From positions 197,776,939 through 197,840,938 of the forward strand of contig JAIOJX010000032.1 in NCBI GenBank assembly GCA_022376925.1: a stretch of 64,000 bases of DNA, given 5' to 3'. The notes beneath the pieces were generated by a model that was not told the DNA's origin, did no database searches, and saw only the letters and a program-made list of their open reading frames with translations. Numbering within the stretch: the stretch's first letter is position 1; every line of letters starts with the position of its first letter. A program made the translations under genes and the position numbers. Below are positions 1-11,751 of the stretch, in pieces. Origin of the DNA: Tragulus kanchil (taxonomy: Eukaryota; Chordata; Mammalia; Artiodactyla; Tragulidae).

Positions 1-1433
1 TTTTACAAGTAGTGACTGACCACTGGTCTCCATGGTTAGCTCTTTTTAGGCTAAAGGAACACAACTTCAGGACAGGGCCTTCACTTCTGGGACCTGGACC
101 AGATTGGATTTGAGTGAAGTCTGGAGCAAACTGATGACTTTTTGAAATCTCAAGTTCTTTGAGATTCAAATGCTTAATGTTTGTGGAGTTGGTATCTAGA
201 AACTCAATTTTAAATATCAATGCAGCTTGCAATTTTTCTGTAGTTCTCAGTGTTGTAATAATATTTAAATAAATAAATAAACTCAGGAAAAAAAGGACTG
301 CAGTTTTTCATGAAGACTATTATCTGAAGATTACTTTAGGAGTTGAAAGTGAATCTTACATATTAATTTAACTTGCTATTCTTAGAAAAGCAAATCAATG
401 AAACTTACTAAAAAGAACTCTTTTTTTCACTTCCTTCCTTCAGATCATATTGCTATACAAATAAATGTTACTATTCTTAATATGTGTTAAAAGTTGAAAT
501 GATAGGAGGTACGTGGACCAGGACTTTGTATTAGTGATCAGGAGGTTACAACTGAGCTGAAGTCTGATTTGAAAGAAGGACCAGCTGAGATAAAAATGAA
601 TGGGATGCATTTTCCTGATCCAGGGAGCAGTAACTGAAGAGGCCCCAGACAATAAAGGGGTATGGTCTTGTAGAGGGATGGAACGTTGAGGGAGTGAGAT
701 AGTCAGTGAAGGAGAAGAGAGAAGAGAATAAGTGAGGGAGAAAGTGATTGGGAGAGAGCATGGTAGATGAGGTCCCTTTTCTGCTACCATCTGCTGTTTG
801 GATTTTATTCTGATTTCACTGGGAGGCCATGGTGGGTAGGGAGGGAAAGGATAATGCAGCAGAGTGACCTAATCGGATTAGCCTTTCAGTAAGTCAATTC
901 TGGTGGGTGAAGAACAGGGCAAGATGAAAACAGGAGAGAAGATAGTGGCTTGGGCTAGGATGATGGTGTTGATAACAGAGATAGTGTGGAGCAGAAGAAC
1001 ACAGGTGAAAAACGGGAGGCAGATTTCTCAGAACTTACGCTTCAGTTGGACGGGTCAAGCAAGCAGGCCACAGGAAGGCAGGAACCAAGGTTTGAGAAAC
1101 TCAGTGGCTGAGTGTATAACTTTCGAAGATGAAGAAGAGGAAGGAATGGGCAGGCATCAGGTATTAGAAATCAGGTGGGATGGTTTGACAGAACTGTTTG
1201 GAGGTAGGTGTTTGGAGCTCAGAAGAGAGGTGAGCAGTTCTAGAAAATCAGTAAACCTAGATTCCAGATCTAGTCTCAGTTTCCTTTTGTGTAAAACAGA
1301 GGATACTATAAAAAGGGAGCCCTTCAGATTTCTTCATCTAAAATTCTTTGTGCTTTATTTACTATCACTATATACCGATCAGACACGCATCTTCTACCCT
1401 CACTCTTCAAATCCAAAACAAACCCATCACATG
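1..1433. other. Unique non-coding stretch
   Basis: No gene seen. A frame of 179 codons at 903-1442 has no recognisable domain and low-complexity composition, so I treat it as chance. The part around 800-1010 resembles an old dispersed repeat that I cannot name; a related-looking stretch lies near 53590-53760. The segment ends where the first duplicated unit starts. Confidence 0.6.
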
Positions 1434-3656
1434 AATAGGTAGTGTTTTCTTAAATATGGTAAATTAGCTTATTCCACCGTGAAAGATTTGGTAGCCCATG
1501 TAAATCTTACAGAAAACTAGATCAAATGCAATTATTACTTATTGTTTTGTCAACCCAGGGGTTATATTCATCTTGGTTTAGTTTTCTCTCTCTCTTTTTT
1601 CTTTAACCTTGACAGCATTTACCCAAAGAACAGTTACTCCAGACTCACCTTCAATTAAGGAAGATGCCACATGTTTACTGATGGATGGAAGAAGTCCACA
1701 ATCCAAAAAGGAGGGATATGAAAGCAAAAACCACAAAATGTAATTAGTTACTCGACCAGAGTGTTTTACAAATAAGAGTATAGGTATCTTTGCCATAGTC
1801 TGGCCCAGATAATCTAATCTGTCTGTAGCTTCTGCTCTTCACCATTGCCAAATATTGATGGAAATCCAATGCAGTTGGTCTTTGTGGATGATAGAAGTTA
1901 GACTGATCCAAATAATGTCGGGTCATGAATGACATGCAGCTAACTTATTGGCAGTTTATACCAATAGAGAAAGAGTAATATTTTTCACCTTACATTTTCA
2001 TTTTTCAGGTGTGGTCAGTCACATTTTTTCTGACTAAAATTTGGATATACTAAGGTCTTTCAAAAATGACTGGCTACAAAAATAAATAAATAAAAATAAG
2101 AGAAAAATGAGTTCTCCTTGAGGCAAAGTTGCCAACACTTTTAATTCAGGGAGCATTTGTATACAATTGATTTTATGTTGATGCTTTCTCCCTCATAAAT
2201 TATCATGTGTTATAACATGTCATGGAGATATGCATATATACTATTAGACAGTCCACTTTATAGATGCTCAGGATTGTTACATCCATCATCTCAGCAGTCT
2301 GTTACTACATGCAGTATCTTAAAATTATTTCCAATCATCCATTTTTGTAGCAATAAAGAATTTACAAATGAAATCTGAATTGTAACACTATAAAGAATGC
2401 ATAGCATCATTCATTTATTTGTCTTTTTTGTGGCCAAATATCACACTGTGATCCCTCCTATCCTGGACCCTCTTTGGTTTACTCCTACCAGAGTCACAGC
2501 ACCAAACTCCTATGTCCATGAGATTTATTTGCCAACAGTTATAGTAATAGGTAGTGTTTTCTTAAATATGGTAAATTAGCTTATTCCACCGTGAAAGATT
2601 TGGTAGCCCATGTAAATCTTACAGAAAACTAGATCAAATGCAATTATTACTTATTGTTTTGTCAACCCAGGGGTTATATTCATCTTGGTTTAGTTTTCTC
2701 TCTCTCTTTTTTCTTTAACCTTGACAGCATTTACCCAAAGAACAGTTACTCCAGACTCACCTTCAATTAAGGAAGATGCCACATGTTTACTGATGGATGG
2801 AAGAAGTCCACAATCCAAAAAGGAGGGATATGAAAGCAAAAACCACAAAATGTAATTAGTTACTCGACCAGAGTGTTTTACAAATAAGAGTATAGGTATC
2901 TTTGCCATAGTCTGGCCCAGATAATCTAATCTGTCTGTAGCTTCTGCTCTTCACCATTGCCAAATATTGATGGAAATCCAATGCAGTTGGTCTTTGTGGA
3001 TGATAGAAGTTAGACTGATCCAAATAATGTCGGGTCATGAATGACATGCAGCTAACTTATTGGCAGTTTATACCAATAGAGAAAGAGTAATATTTTTCAC
3101 CTTACATTTTCATTTTTCAGGTGTGGTCAGTCACATTTTTTCTGACTAAAATTTGGATATACTAAGGTCTTTCAAAAATGACTGGCTACAAAATAAATCA
3201 ATAAAAATAAGAGAAAAATGAGTTCTCCTTGAGGCAAAGTTGCCAACACTTTTAATTCAGGGAGCATTTGTATACAATTGATTTTATGTTGATGCTTTCT
3301 CCCTCATAAATTATCATGTGTTATAACATGTCATGGAGATATGCATATATACTATTAGACAGTCCACTTTATAGATGCTCAGGATTGTTACATCCATCAT
3401 CTCAGCAGTCTGTTACTACATGCAGTATCTTAAAATTATTTCCAATCATCCATTTTTGTAGCAATAAAGAATTTACAAATGAAATCTGAATTGTAACACT
3501 ATAAAGAATGCATAGCATCATTCATTTATTTGTCTTTTTTGTGGCCAAATATCACACTGTGATCCCTCCTATCCTGGACCCTCTTTGGTTTACTCCTACC
3601 AGAGTCACAGCACCAAACTCCTATGTCCATGAGATTTATTTGCCAACAGTTATAGT
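1434..3656. repeat. Direct tandem duplication D1 (about 1.11 kb x 2)
   Basis: Copy 1 is 1434-2545 and copy 2 is 2546-3656, offset 1112. They are nearly identical; one visible difference is an altered AAAT run (near 2080 versus 3190). There is no filler at the junction. The last 63 bp (3594-3656) are also the start of D2. The content is AT-rich and non-coding; short minus-strand frames of 63 and 72 codons occur identically in both copies and match no family I recognise. Confidence 0.97.
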
Positions 3657-3944
3657 ATATGGTAGTATAGTGTAATTCACTAATATCTATCTGAATAGTT
3701 TCAGCATCTAAGAGCCTTTTTTCAACATCACAGTGTTTGTTTTTTTTTAATGAACCTGTCCTCTTCACATTCTGATCTACCAGTGAGGAATGATCTACCA
3801 GTAAGTACTAAATAAGAGGAAACATCCAGGAACTAAATCTCTCGTGGTCATGATGGAAAGATTCTGAATATAGACAAGGACAATAAAGCAGCATCTTCAT
3901 AAAGATATGCATTATATTTTGTATTTATTAAAACCATTGCTTTT

Positions 3945-4203
3945 GGGCTTCCTGGTAGTCCAGTGGTAAGGACACCGCCTTGAAGTGCAAGGCGCGGTTC
4001 GATCCTGGCCTGGGAAGATCCCACGTGCCGCGGAGCGGCTGGACCGATGTGCCCAATGACTGCGCTGGAGCTCCGGCTCGGTGATTGGACACATGGGTCC
4101 AGCCGCTCCGCGGCACGTGGGATCTTCCCAGGCCAGGGATCGAACCGGTGCCCCTTGCACTGCAAGGCGGTGTCCTTACCCACTGGACCACCAGGGGAAG
4201 CCC
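3945..4203. mobile_element. Palindromic CHR/SINE2-type SINE, error-rich copy
   Basis: Two truncated tRNA-Glu-derived SINE heads point outward and meet with no spacer, centred at 4070/4071 on GGAGCTCC. The left arm is on the plus strand and the right arm on the minus strand, each about 125-132 bp. This copy has single-base losses relative to 5038-5302 (for example in the CCC, GGG and GGCGCC runs). The other copy is therefore the better reading. Confidence 0.85.
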
Positions 4204-5037
4204 CCGGGGAAGCCCTAACACCATATTTAAATGTGCAGAAGAATTGGCATTCTCCAAGACCTTGAATGCAGTGGTTACTACAGCAGACAGAGGTGTTTCA
4301 TTTTACAATTTACCAATACAATCTATATAACCTCTGGTAGTACACCCATGCATTCTGTCATTTATTCATCCCAAAAACCTTTTACTGAGTCATCACCGTA
4401 GGCCTGTCATGTTGTTAAGAAGGGAAAATAGAGACACAAAAACAGGTGTGCATGTCCCAGACTTTGGCATTACAAATTACATAAGAGAGGAGTGATGTGT
4501 TTAGGCTGGCTGAAGAAATTCTGTAGTAAAGACCACTGAGTAGTCTTGGTTTGGTTGTGTCTAATTTTAAGACTTGGAGCCATTAATGTGCTAATGATCA
4601 CCAGAGGTTTTAGTGAAAGTGGTATTACTCTACAGGAATATCTGGGATATTGAGAAATTATGTCAGTACTTTTTGGAGCCATTTATTCCTACCAGAGTCA
4701 CAGCACCAAACTCCTATGTCCATGAGATTTATTTGCCAACAGTTATAGTATATGGTAGTATAGTGTAATTCACTAATATCTATCTGAATAGTTTCAGCAT
4801 CTAAGAGCCTTTTTTCAACATCACAGTGTTTGTTTTTTTTTAATGAACCTGTCCTCTTCACATTCTGATCTACCAGTGAGGAATGATCTACCAGTAAGTA
4901 CTAAATAAGAGGAAACATCCAGGAACTAAATCTCTCGTGGTCATGATGGAAAGATTCTGAATATAGACAAGGACAATAAAGCAGCATCTTCATAAAGATA
5001 TGCATTATATTTTGTATTTATTAAAACCATTGCTTTT

Positions 5038-5302
5038 GGGCTTCCCTGGTAGTCCAGTGGGTAAGGACACCGCCTTGAAGTGCAAGGGGCGCCGGTTCGA
5101 TCCCTGGCCTGGGAAGATCCCACGTGCCGCGGAGCGGCTGGACCGATGTGCCCAATGACTGAGCTGGAGCTCCGGCTCGGTGATTGGACACATGGGTCCA
5201 GCCGCTCCGCGGCACGTGGGATCTTCCCAGGCCAGGGATCGAACCGGTGCCCCTTGCACTGCAAGGCGGTGTCCTTACCCACTGGACCACCAGGGGAAGC
5301 CC
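5038..5302. mobile_element. Palindromic CHR/SINE2-type SINE, better copy
   Basis: The left arm (5038-5169) starts GGGCTTCCCTGGTAGTCCAG and includes a pol III B box, GGTTCGATCCC. The right arm (5170-5302) is its near reverse complement. The arms differ at several bases (for example AAGTGCAAG against CAGTGCAAG), so they have diverged or were miscalled. Both arms stop at the same point of the element. In full-length relatives of this window (near 30575 and 49603) that point carries a self-complementary CCGGAGCTC motif. There is no A-rich tail on either outer end. Confidence 0.85.
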
Positions 5303-5688
5303 CCGGGGAAGCCCCCTAACTTACCATATTTAAATGTGCAGAAGAATTGGCATTCTCCAAGACCTTGAATGCAGTGGTTACTACAGCAGACAGAGGTGTT
5401 TCATTTTACAATTTACCAATACAATCTATATAACCTCTGGTAGTACACCCATGCATTCTGTCATTTATTCATCCCAAAAACCTTTTACTGAGTCATCACC
5501 GTAGGCCTGTCATGTTGTTAAGAAGGGAAAATAGAGACACAAAAACAGGTGTGCATGTCCCAGACTTTGGCATTACAAATTACATAAGAGAGGAGTGATG
5601 TGTTTAGGCTGGCTGAAGAAATTCTGTAGTAAAGACCACTGAGTAGTCTTGGTTTGGTTGTGTCTAATTTTAAGACTTGGAGCCATTA

Positions 5689-7928
5689 ATGTGCTAATGA
5701 TCACCAGAGGTTTTAGTGAAAGTGGTATTACTCTACAGGAATATCTGGGATATTGAGAAATTATGTCAGTATTTGCCTTGATGTTTGGACCAGTACCATT
5801 TTTATCTCCTTGGATCTAAATGACTAACCAGAAAGAAAACGATGATAAATTAACAGGTTTTACTTAAACCCTACAGGTAAATGTCAGCTTCTCATTTAAT
5901 GCATTAATATGAACTTCATGTGGTCTATTTAATAGAAGCTAATCTAAAGTATTATTAGCACATCTGTGGTCATTAAAAAAAATTACATTAGATCCATCTT
6001 GCCTGAAAAGTGGAGGTAGCTGAAATTATGTACCTGACAAGTTTTTGAATACATGTTAGCTGATGATTTTATAACAGAGAAGACCCTTATGAAAGACCAT
6101 TTTTAATGTGATAAAAAATACAGCATTATATTAATGAAGGCCCTATACTGTGGTTGGGTAAATGAAGGGGTCTGACTTAAAGTATGGAGAACACAAGAAC
6201 TTTAAGGCAAAACCAGCTTTTTGTGAGCAACAATTTTGTCAAAATTCCTTGGCCCTCTGTTTATACAGAATTAAATCCAAGGTCCTGTCTCCTCTGAGGA
6301 TTTTTCCTATCTCTTGCAGTAAGCATAAGCTTGGGTCAGAAATTTAAAAGGAATGCTAAGAAAACACTAATAGCTTGGTTTGCACATTTCAAAAGCCAAA
6401 ACTGTTTTCACTTTACTCACCCCTTTGGCAGATTAATGTGTGATATCAGCCCCACTGAGCTGTGGCTGGTCAGCCATGTTCCTTGTAGCACTAGGCCACT
6501 GGAAGGGATAAACCTTATTCTGGAAATTATTGTGGTCCAAGACTTAAATGGAAGATTGACCTTTTCAGTGTAATAATTTTGATTCTTCTGGCCATCTTTC
6601 TCCCTAAACACACTAAACTTCCACTGAAGTTACTGAAGGCCACAGAGGAGAACACAGCTGGGAGAAATCTGGCTTGATGTTTTTCCCATTGGCTAAGGTC
6701 ATTATTATTTCCTTAACTAATGTATGATTTGAAGGCTGGAAACCAGTTGGTTATATAACAGCTTATGCATCCAGTTTACCAGAGTCACCAATTTTCCTTC
6801 GAATTTTTTATTTCATGTGCTAATGATCACCAGAGGTTTTAGTGAAAGTGGTATTACTCTACAGGAATACTGGGATATTGAGAAATTATGTCAGTATTTG
6901 CCTTGATGTTTGGACCAGTACCATTTTATCTCCTTGGATCTAAATGACTAACCAGAAAGAAAAGCGATGATAAATTAACAGGTTTTACTTAAACCCTACA
7001 GGTAAATGTCAGCTTCTCATTTAATGCATTAATATGAACTTCATGTGGTCTATTTAATAGAAGCTAATCTAAAGTATTATTAGCACATCTGTGGTCATTA
7101 AAAAAAATTACATTAGATCCATCTTGCCTGAAAAGTGGAGGTAGCTGAAATTATGTACCTGACAAGTTTTTGAATACATGTTAGCTGATGATTTTATAAC
7201 AGAGAAGACCCTTATGAAAGACCATTTTTAATGTGATAAAAAATACAGCATTATATTAATGAAGGCCCTATACTGTGGTTGGGTAAATGAAGGGGTCTGA
7301 CTTAAAGTATGGAGAACACAAGAACTTTAAGGCAAAACCAGCTTTTTGTGAGCAACAATTTTGTCAAAATTCCTTGGCCCTCTGTTTATACAGAATTAAA
7401 TCCAAGGTCCTGTCTCCTCTGAGGATTTTTCCTATCTCTTGCAGTAAGCATAAGCTTGGGTCAGAAATTTAAAAGGAATGCTAAGAAAACACTAATAGCT
7501 TGGTTTGCACATTTCAAAAGCCAAAACTGTTTTCACTTTACTCACCCCTTTGGCAGATTAATGTGTGATATCAGCCCCACTGAGCTGTGGCTGGTCAGCC
7601 ATGTTCCTTGTAGCACTAGGCCACTGGAAGGGATAAACCTTATTCTGGAAATTATTGTGGTCCAAGACTTAAATGGAAGATTGACCTTTTCAGTGTAATA
7701 ATTTTGATTCTTCTGGCCATCTTTCTCCCTAAACACACTAAACTTCCACTGAAGTTACTGAAGGCCACAGAGGAGAGAAACACAGCTGGGAGAAATCTGG
7801 CTTGATGTTTTTCCCATTGGCTAAGGTCATTATTATTTCCTTAACTAATGTATGATTTGAAGGCTGGAAACCAGTTGGTTATATAACAGCTTATGCATCC
7901 AGTTTACCAGAGTCACCAATTTTCCTTC
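5689..7928. repeat. Direct tandem duplication D3 (about 1.11 kb x 2)
   Basis: Copy 1 is 5689-6800 and copy 2 is 6815-7928, offset about 1125, with 14 nt of filler at 6801-6814. Differences are one- to few-base indels (for example an A run near 5837 versus 6960, and GAGAGAAAC near 7775 versus GAGAAC). The content is AT-rich, non-coding and has no recognised repeat family. The last 57 bp overlap D4. Confidence 0.97.
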
Positions 7929-10051
7929 TTGTTATAGTTTACATATTTTTACTAATAAAGAGATAAAACTGATAGCTTAAAAAAATAGTCCGCACAAGGC
8001 ACTTGAATGTAAAGCTTATGTGGGGAAAAAAAAGCCCCTCCCTACTTAGCTGAGAATACAATTAAGCCTCTTTTTCTTCATTTTCCTCCTTTCAGCTGTG
8101 GTAAGTGCATGAGGCTCAAGTCAGAGGTAGGTAAAGCATCCTTAGAATCACAGTGATTGTTTACATGTTCTCTAATCTCTATGGAATCTTATGGTTAAAA
8201 GAAATAATTGTTTTATGTGGGACTTAATTCTTACATATAATTAAGTAATGTATTGACTTAGCAAACTCCTTTTTAGGAAGGGGTAAATATCTCAAATTGT
8301 TTGACTCAGAATTTGTACTGTAAGCCGAACTACGCATCATATGGTGGCAAAGAATGTGAATGATCATTGAAGAAGTTATTTCTTTTCCTAGATTATTATA
8401 CCACCCCTGTGAAACAAACCATCCCAGTATTTTCTCTCAATTTAAAGCAAAACAGAAAATTTTTGATTTTCATGGCCTTCAAATGAGGAAGCTGTCCTCA
8501 CGAAAGCATCTGGTTTTCTTGGATCAAAATTAAACCATGAACCTTAAGCTGGAAAGTAAATTTGGGAAAGTCTGTATATAAAGGCATTTCATGCTCTAAA
8601 GTATGATATAAAAATAGCTACATCTTTCAACTTTTAATGTCTCAAACGTTTAGCTGTAAAAACATATCAACTTATTCCGTCTTTGAGAAAAGACATTTAA
8701 ACCATGAAAGATTCCATTTAGTTTCATTTCCGTACAAAACATGACACATTTAATTTAAGGCTAGGAGAAATGCTTATATCTAGGAGCAGAACTTTAGGTT
8801 CTAAGCCCCCAAGCAAATTTCAGGGAAGTCTCCCTTGCTTTTGGTTAGTAACAAAGTAAATGAATCTGCTGTGCTGTGGTAAAACCAGCTGAACCTTGGA
8901 GATCTAACCTCATCTGTCCCCACCTAGGCCTCTCCAGCTCTATCCACCCCATGCCCACAATTAAACAGTTGGTTATATAACAGCTTATGCATCCAGTTTA
9001 CCAGAGTCACCAATTTTCCTTCTTGTTATAGTTTACATATTTTTACTAATAAAGAGATAAAACTGATAGCTTAAAAATAGTCCGCACAAGGCACTTGAAT
9101 GTAAAGCTTATGTGGGGAAAAAAAAGCCCCTCCCTACTTAGCTGAGAATACAATTAAGCCTCTTTTTCTTCATTTTCCTCCTTTCAGCTGTGGTAAGTGC
9201 ATGAGGCTCAAGTCAGAGGTAGGTAAAGCATCCTTAGAATCACAGTGATTGTTTACATGTTCTCTAATCTCTATGGAATCTTATGGTTAAAAGAAATAAT
9301 TGTTTTATGTGGGACTTAATTCTTACATATAATTAAGTAATGTATTGACTTAGCAAACTCCTTTTTAGGAAGGGGTAAATATCTCAAATTGTTTGACTCA
9401 GAATTTGTACTGTAAGCCGAACTACGCATCATATGGTGGCAAAGAATGTGAATGATCATTGAAGAAGTTATTTCTTTTCCTAGATTATTATACCACCCCT
9501 GTGAAACAAACCATCCCAGTATTTTCTCTCAATTTAAAGCAAAACAGAAAATTTTTGATTTTCATGGCCTTCAAATGAGGAAGCTGTCCTCACGAAAGCA
9601 TCTGGTTTTCTTGGATCAAAATTAAACCATGAACCTTAAGCTGGAAAGTAAATTTGGGAAAGTCTGTATATAAAGGCATTTCATGCTCTAAAGTATGATA
9701 TAAAAATAGCTACATCTTTCAACTTTTAATGTCTCAAACGTTTAGCTGTAAAAACATATCAACTTATTCCGTCTTTGAGAAAAGACATTTAAACCATGAA
9801 AGATTCCATTTAGTTTCATTTCCGTACAAAACATGACACATTTAATTTAAGGCTAGGAGAAATGCTTATATCTAGGAGCAGAACTTTAGGTTCTAAGCCC
9901 CCAAGCAAATTTCAGGGAAGTCTCCCTTGCTTTTGGTTAGTAACAAAGTAAATGAATCTGCTGTGCTGTGGTAAAACCAGCTGAACCTTGGAGATCTAAC
10001 CTCATCTGTCCCCACCTAGGCCTCTCCAGCTCTATCCACCCCATGCCCACA
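7872..10051. repeat. Direct tandem duplication D4 (about 1.09 kb x 2)
   Basis: Copy 1 is 7872-8959 and copy 2 is 8966-10051, offset 1092-1094, with 6 nt of filler at 8960-8965. The clearest difference is a homopolymer: seven A near 7980 against five near 9073. No gene or named repeat is seen, apart from a splice-site-like pair at 8081-8132 noted among the findings. Confidence 0.97.
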
Positions 10052-10317
10052 TCCCACACAAATCGAAACCAAGTCACTCAAAGTGTTTTACTGAGTCAGC
10101 CCCTACTGTTCACCTCTGGAGTCATACCTCTGCAAACTGACTAGTGTTTGTACCACCTTCAAGTCTTTAAGTGCCAGTCAGTTACAATGATTTGAATGTC
10201 ATGTGTCTTTCACTACTCAGGAACATTTCAGTGGCCGGGTATCTTTTCTTCCGTAACAGCTTAATTTTGACCTAGTTCAAAGCCATGAGGCAATTGTGGA
10301 TGTGAACTTGCTGCCTT

Positions 10318-10493
10318 GCTCTATGCCCTGGTGGCTCAGATGGAGTCTTTACTGTCTGGGGCACCAGGGAAGCCCAAGAATACTGGAGTGGGTAGCATAT
10401 TCCTTCTCCAAGAGATTTTCCCGACCCAGGAATCAACCAGGGGCCTCCTGTATTGTAGATGGATTCCTTACCAGCTGAGCTGCCAGGGAAGCT
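10318..10493 (-). mobile_element. Bov-tA/BOV-A2 SINE (minus)
   Basis: Read on the minus strand it starts AGCTTCCCTGGCAGCTCAGC, the tRNA-Glu-like head of Bov SINEs. It continues through the typical CCAGTATTCTT segment near 10377-10390, followed by a second partial head, so it looks dimeric or rearranged. Confidence 0.8.
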
Positions 10494-10573
10494 TACAGGA
10501 ATCACAGCATGTTAGTTCCCTTTCAGGAGGATAGTAAAAACAACATGTAATCTGATGACCTCTGCCTTTCAGT

Positions 10574-10701
10574 GGTTTCCCAGATGGCTTTAGTCATAAA
10601 GAACCCACCTGCCAATGCAGGAGATATAAGAGACGCAGATTCGATCCCTGGATCAGGAAGATCCCTTAGAGAAGGGCATGGTAGCCCACTCCAGTATTCT
10701 T
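10574..10701 (+). mobile_element. Bov-tA/BOV-A2 SINE, 5' part, interrupted
   Basis: It runs from GGTTTCCCAGATGGC through the GATTCGATCCCTGG B box to CACTCCAGTATTCTT, where a younger SINE interrupts it. The same element resumes at 11061. Confidence 0.88.
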
Positions 10702-11060
10702 TTTTTTTTTTTTTTTAAATCTTTTTTCTTTTTTTTAATTATTTTTTATTTTTAATTTTTTGTTTTGGAGGCGTGGGGTGTGGAGGGAGGGGGGCGGGGC
10801 GGGCCACTTCTATTGGTCTTTCATTTGTCTATTTTCATCCATCTTTGTTCTTTGACCCGTGTGGGTCTCCCATCGCAGTGGCCTCCATTGTTGCAGAGCA
10901 CCGGCTCTGGGTGCGTGTGCTGCAGAGCTCCGGCTGGGTAATTGGACACATCGGTCCAGCCGCTCCGCGGCACAAGGGATCTTCCCAGGCCAGGAATCAA
11001 ACCAGCGCCCCTTGCACCGCAAGGCGGTGTCCTTACCCACTGGACCACCAGGGAAGCCCT
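10702..11060 (-). mobile_element. CHR/SINE2-type SINE inserted in a Bov SINE
   Basis: On the minus strand it starts AGGGCTTCCCTGGTGGTCCA and carries the B box region. It ends in a C-rich then A-rich tail, seen on the plus strand as T runs at 10700-10760. It is flanked by a perfect 15 bp target-site duplication, CACTCCAGTATTCTT (10687-10701 and 11061-11075). The tail has the GAAAGACCAATAGAAGTGGCC form shared with the elements at 30445 and 48367. Confidence 0.92.
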
Positions 11061-11166
11061 CACTCCAGTATTCTTGACAGGAGAATCCCATGGACAGAGG
11101 ACCCTGACAGGCTACAGTTCATAGGGTTGCAAGGAGTTGGTCACGACTAAAGCAACTTAGCATGCA
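11061..11166 (+). mobile_element. Bov-tA/BOV-A2 SINE, 3' part
   Basis: This is the continuation of 10574-10701 after the nested insertion. It contains the typical GAGAATCCCATGGACAGAGG block and a TTGGTCACGACTAAAGCAAC tail. Its first 15 bases are the second copy of the target site. Confidence 0.88.
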
Positions 11167-11751
11167 CCACCTTTCAGAATATAAAACCTTATCCTTTTGA
11201 GCATATGGGTGGTGGTATGAAAAAATGCTACTGTAGTCAAATCAAAGTCATACATTTATAACCTGTAATTGTAACAATAACTTGCTGTTTTTAGGCGTTG
11301 ACATTACACAGTTACCATTCCCTAGAATTAATGCTGTTTTTCTCAAATAGGCAGATGCTGGATGTTCATGCCCAGACTGTCTTCTATCATCTCTCCATAG
11401 ATCCTCACAGCTTGACACCCTCTCATTTTTTCTTTATCCTTTGGTAAAGCATTTTGACTGGCATTATTTAAATAAAAACAAAATTTACCATTTTTCCTTA
11501 AATATAGGAACTCTGTGTCATCTGTATACTCGACTGAAAATAAAAGATCAGGATACTGGCTTGAAGCAGTCTTTTTAAACAAGATTAGTGGCTATTACAC
11601 CACCAGCAGCTGAGATGTCATAATTTAAGAGAAAACATCTTATTCAGAGGGAAAGAAGGATAATTTCATGTGTTCATCTGTAACTAGTTGACCATCTTCT
11701 CCTTTCAATTCTGATTTCATATTTTTGTAAAATCGTGCTTTTTTTGGAAAG

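Larger units (their letters stand above)
3594..5771. repeat. Direct tandem duplication D2 (about 1.08 kb x 2)
   Basis: Copy 1 is 3594-4668 and copy 2 is 4687-5771, with 18 nt of unmatched filler between (4669-4686). Copy 1 lacks about 10 bases present in copy 2, and these losses are concentrated in the GC-rich palindromic SINE, as expected for consensus errors at a hairpin. The last 83 bp overlap the start of D3. Confidence 0.97.
10052..11273. other. Unique stretch dominated by SINEs
   Basis: It lies between D4 and D5. It holds a minus-strand Bov SINE (10318-10493) and a Bov SINE split by a CHR/SINE2-type SINE (10574-11166). The remaining sequence shows no gene. Confidence 0.7.

Noticed and set aside
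903..1442. 179-codon plus-strand frame, one of the longest in the window
   Set aside because: No recognisable domain, purine-rich low-complexity composition, no splice or promoter context, and it overlaps a stretch that looks like an old repeat. A chance frame of this size is not surprising in 64 kb.
5095..5110. tRNA gene suggested by A/B box-like motifs
   Set aside because: The B box belongs to a tRNA-Glu-derived SINE head. No cloverleaf with acceptor and anticodon stems is intact, and the same motif recurs in every CHR/SINE2-type copy.
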